Of a stretch of 64,000 nucleotides of DNA, positions 62,875 through 64,000 are shown one piece after another. Under the pieces are notes generated by a model, which was not told the origin of the DNA, did no database searches, and was given only the letters and a program-made list of their open reading frames with translations. The stretch covers positions 1,364,001-1,428,000 of the forward strand of contig NZ_CP114015.1 of assembly GCF_026898095.1 (NCBI RefSeq), written 5' to 3'. This DNA comes from Arthrobacter sp. ATA002 (GTDB lineage: Bacteria; Actinomycetota; Actinomycetes; Actinomycetales; Micrococcaceae). Numbering within the stretch: position 1 is the first letter of the stretch; every line of letters starts with the position of its first letter. The position numbers and the translations under genes are program-made.

Positions 62875-63914
62875 GTTTGCTTACCACGCCCCCGCAGGTC
62901 ATAGCCGTCCTGGGTGCCGGCAGCTGGGGAACCGTCTTCGCGAAGATTGTGGCCGACGCCGGCGCTGAACGGCAGGCAGAAGTCCGCGTATGGGCCCGGC
63001 GCCCCGAGGTCGCTGCGGAAATCAACGAGAGCCACCGCAACAGCCAGTACCTGAAGGACACCGTCCTTCCGGAGAATCTCACGGCCTCGGCCGACGCCGC
63101 ACAGGTACTGGCCGGTGCCGAACTGGTGGTGCTGGCCGTTCCGGCGCAGACCCTGCGCGCGCAGCTGCGCGCCGTCCGGGACCTGATCCCGGAAGGCGCC
63201 GTCGTCGTATCCCTGATGAAGGGGCTGGAAGTGGGCACCGACTCGCGGATGAGCCAGGTCATCGAGGAGGAACTGCACTGGCCCGAAGACCGGGTGGCCG
63301 TGGTCTCCGGACCGAACCTGGCCATGGAAATCGCCGGACGGCAGCCGACGGCGTCGGTTGTGGCGTGCTCAAGCCTGGACACCGCCGGCTGGATCGCCCG
63401 GGCCTGCACCGCACCCTATTTCCGTCCCTACACCAACACCGACGTGGTGGGCACTGAAATCGGCGGCATCGTCAAGAACGTGATCGCCCTCGCCGTGGGC
63501 ATCTGCGAAGGCAAGGGGATGGGGGACAACACCAAGGCCTCGGTAATGACCCGCGGCCTGGCCGAGACCACCCGGCTGGCCCTGGCCCTGGGCGGAAACG
63601 CCGAAACCATGTCCGGCTTGGCCGGAATGGGTGACCTGATTGCCACCTGCTCCTCCCCGCTGTCCCGCAACCACACGGCCGGCCGGCTGCTGGCCCAGGG
63701 CTTGACGCTGGAGGAGGTCAACGCTTCGATGAAGCAGACGGCCGAAGGCATCAAGTCGGCCCAGGCCGTGCTGGACCGTGCCACGCAGCTGGGCGTGTAC
63801 ATGCCCATTACCGAAAATGTTGTTGCCGTGCTGCAGGGTGTTATCTCTGTGGACGAGCTGGGACCGCGGCTGCTGTCCCGTGAACTGAAATCCGAAGGTG
63901 TGCACACCCCGTGA
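62871..63914 (+). CDS. gpsA: Glycerol-3-phosphate dehydrogenase [NAD(P)+]
   Basis: 347 aa. It reduces dihydroxyacetone phosphate to sn-glycerol-3-phosphate for phospholipids. It has the NAD-binding VLGAGSWGTVFAKI at residues 13-26, the catalytic Lys region EIGGIVKNVIALAVGICEG, and GLAGMGDLIATCSSPLSRNH, with the G3P-binding TAEGIKSA near the end. The start is ATG 62871, in an ATGA overlap with plsC. Intact. The next gene overlaps by 4 bp. Confidence 0.96.
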   Translation: MSLLTTPPQVIAVLGAGSWGTVFAKIVADAGAERQAEVRVWARRPEVAAEINESHRNSQYLKDTVLPENLTASADAAQVLAGAELVVLAVPAQTLRAQLRAVRDLIPEGAVVVSLMKGLEVGTDSRMSQVIEEELHWPEDRVAVVSGPNLAMEIAGRQPTASVVACSSLDTAGWIARACTAPYFRPYTNTDVVGTEIGGIVKNVIALAVGICEGKGMGDNTKASVMTRGLAETTRLALALGGNAETMSGLAGMGDLIATCSSPLSRNHTAGRLLAQGLTLEEVNASMKQTAEGIKSAQAVLDRATQLGVYMPITENVVAVLQGVISVDELGPRLLSRELKSEGVHTP

Positions 63915-64000
63915 GCATTGATCCACTGACTCCCGACTCGACCGGCAACACCGGCGACGCCGCGGTACCCGCCGGCACCGGCGCTTCCCGGCCCCGCGTG
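63911..64000 (+). CDS. ddl: Start of probable D-alanine-D-alanine ligase (partial)
   Basis: GTG 63911 overlaps the gpsA stop (GTGA). The 30 residues in the window (ending TGASRPRV) are a low-complexity Thr/Ala/Gly-rich leader and carry no motif. In actinobacteria gpsA is regularly followed by ddl, so this is a call from context only. Confidence 0.45.
   Translation, partial: MSIDPLTPDSTGNTGDAAVPAGTGASRPRV

Overview
The window is high-GC actinobacterial DNA, most likely a Micrococcaceae member close to Arthrobacter/Pseudarthrobacter. The reasons are the high-GC 16S-23S-5S operon without spacer tRNAs, the leader-attenuated ilvB-ilvN-ilvC block, the fused rmlC-rmlD gene, the ltbR/leuC/leuD/murA/plsC/gpsA order, and several starts that look leaderless. 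No database search was possible, so the genus is an inference.

Layout. (1) 1-5.9 kb: branched-chain amino acid and serine synthesis, comprising the end of a probable ilvD, an ilv leader peptide with attenuator, ilvB, ilvN, ilvC and serA. (2) 6-9.8 kb: an ABC ATPase/FtsX-type permease pair and metG. (3) 9.8-13.3 kb: dTDP-L-rhamnose synthesis (rmlA on the minus strand; rmlB and fused rmlCD on the plus strand). (4) 13.3-19.3 kb, minus strand: a small helical protein, a MacB-like ABC exporter, and a NarL/DesK-type two-component system. (5) 19.4-26.6 kb: three overlapping or abutting genes for wall-polymer glycosylation, including a ~1390-residue protein with GT4-like, GT2 and TagF-like domains. 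(6) 26.6-29.7 kb: leuB, ilvE and a metallo-beta-lactamase-fold hydrolase. (7) 29.7-36.0 kb: a complete rrn operon. (8) 36.0-42.9 kb: a nest of IS3- and IS21-type elements and fragments. (9) 38.7-51.6 kb: a lower-GC accessory island with two gap-free paralogues of a QueC-like PP-loop protein, a predicted helical-toroid protein, a WecC/WbpA-type UDP-sugar dehydrogenase, a membrane protein built on a 96-bp tandem repeat, a MurG-like glycosyltransferase and unknowns. It looks like a surface-polysaccharide locus inserted next to rrn. (10) 51.7-64 kb: core genes again: a FAH-family enzyme, a membrane protein, gltX, a HAD hydrolase, tRNA-Gln, tRNA-Glu, thiL, a K+ channel, ltbR (IclR) divergent from leuCD, murA, plsC, gpsA and the start of a probable ddl.

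A dominant technical feature is that about twenty reading frames, most of them essential, are broken by apparent single-base losses, nearly all in short homopolymers and all shifting the frame the same way. I read these as uncorrected long-read consensus errors rather than pseudogenes and annotate each gene across its break. This also explains an 807-residue frame that appears to fuse a transposase to a PP-loop protein.

How the genes fit together: the ilv, leu and ilvE genes make valine, isoleucine and leucine, with attenuation upstream of ilvB and an LtbR-type operator upstream of leuC. The rml genes, the three-gene glycosyltransferase block, murA and the island genes all serve the cell envelope.
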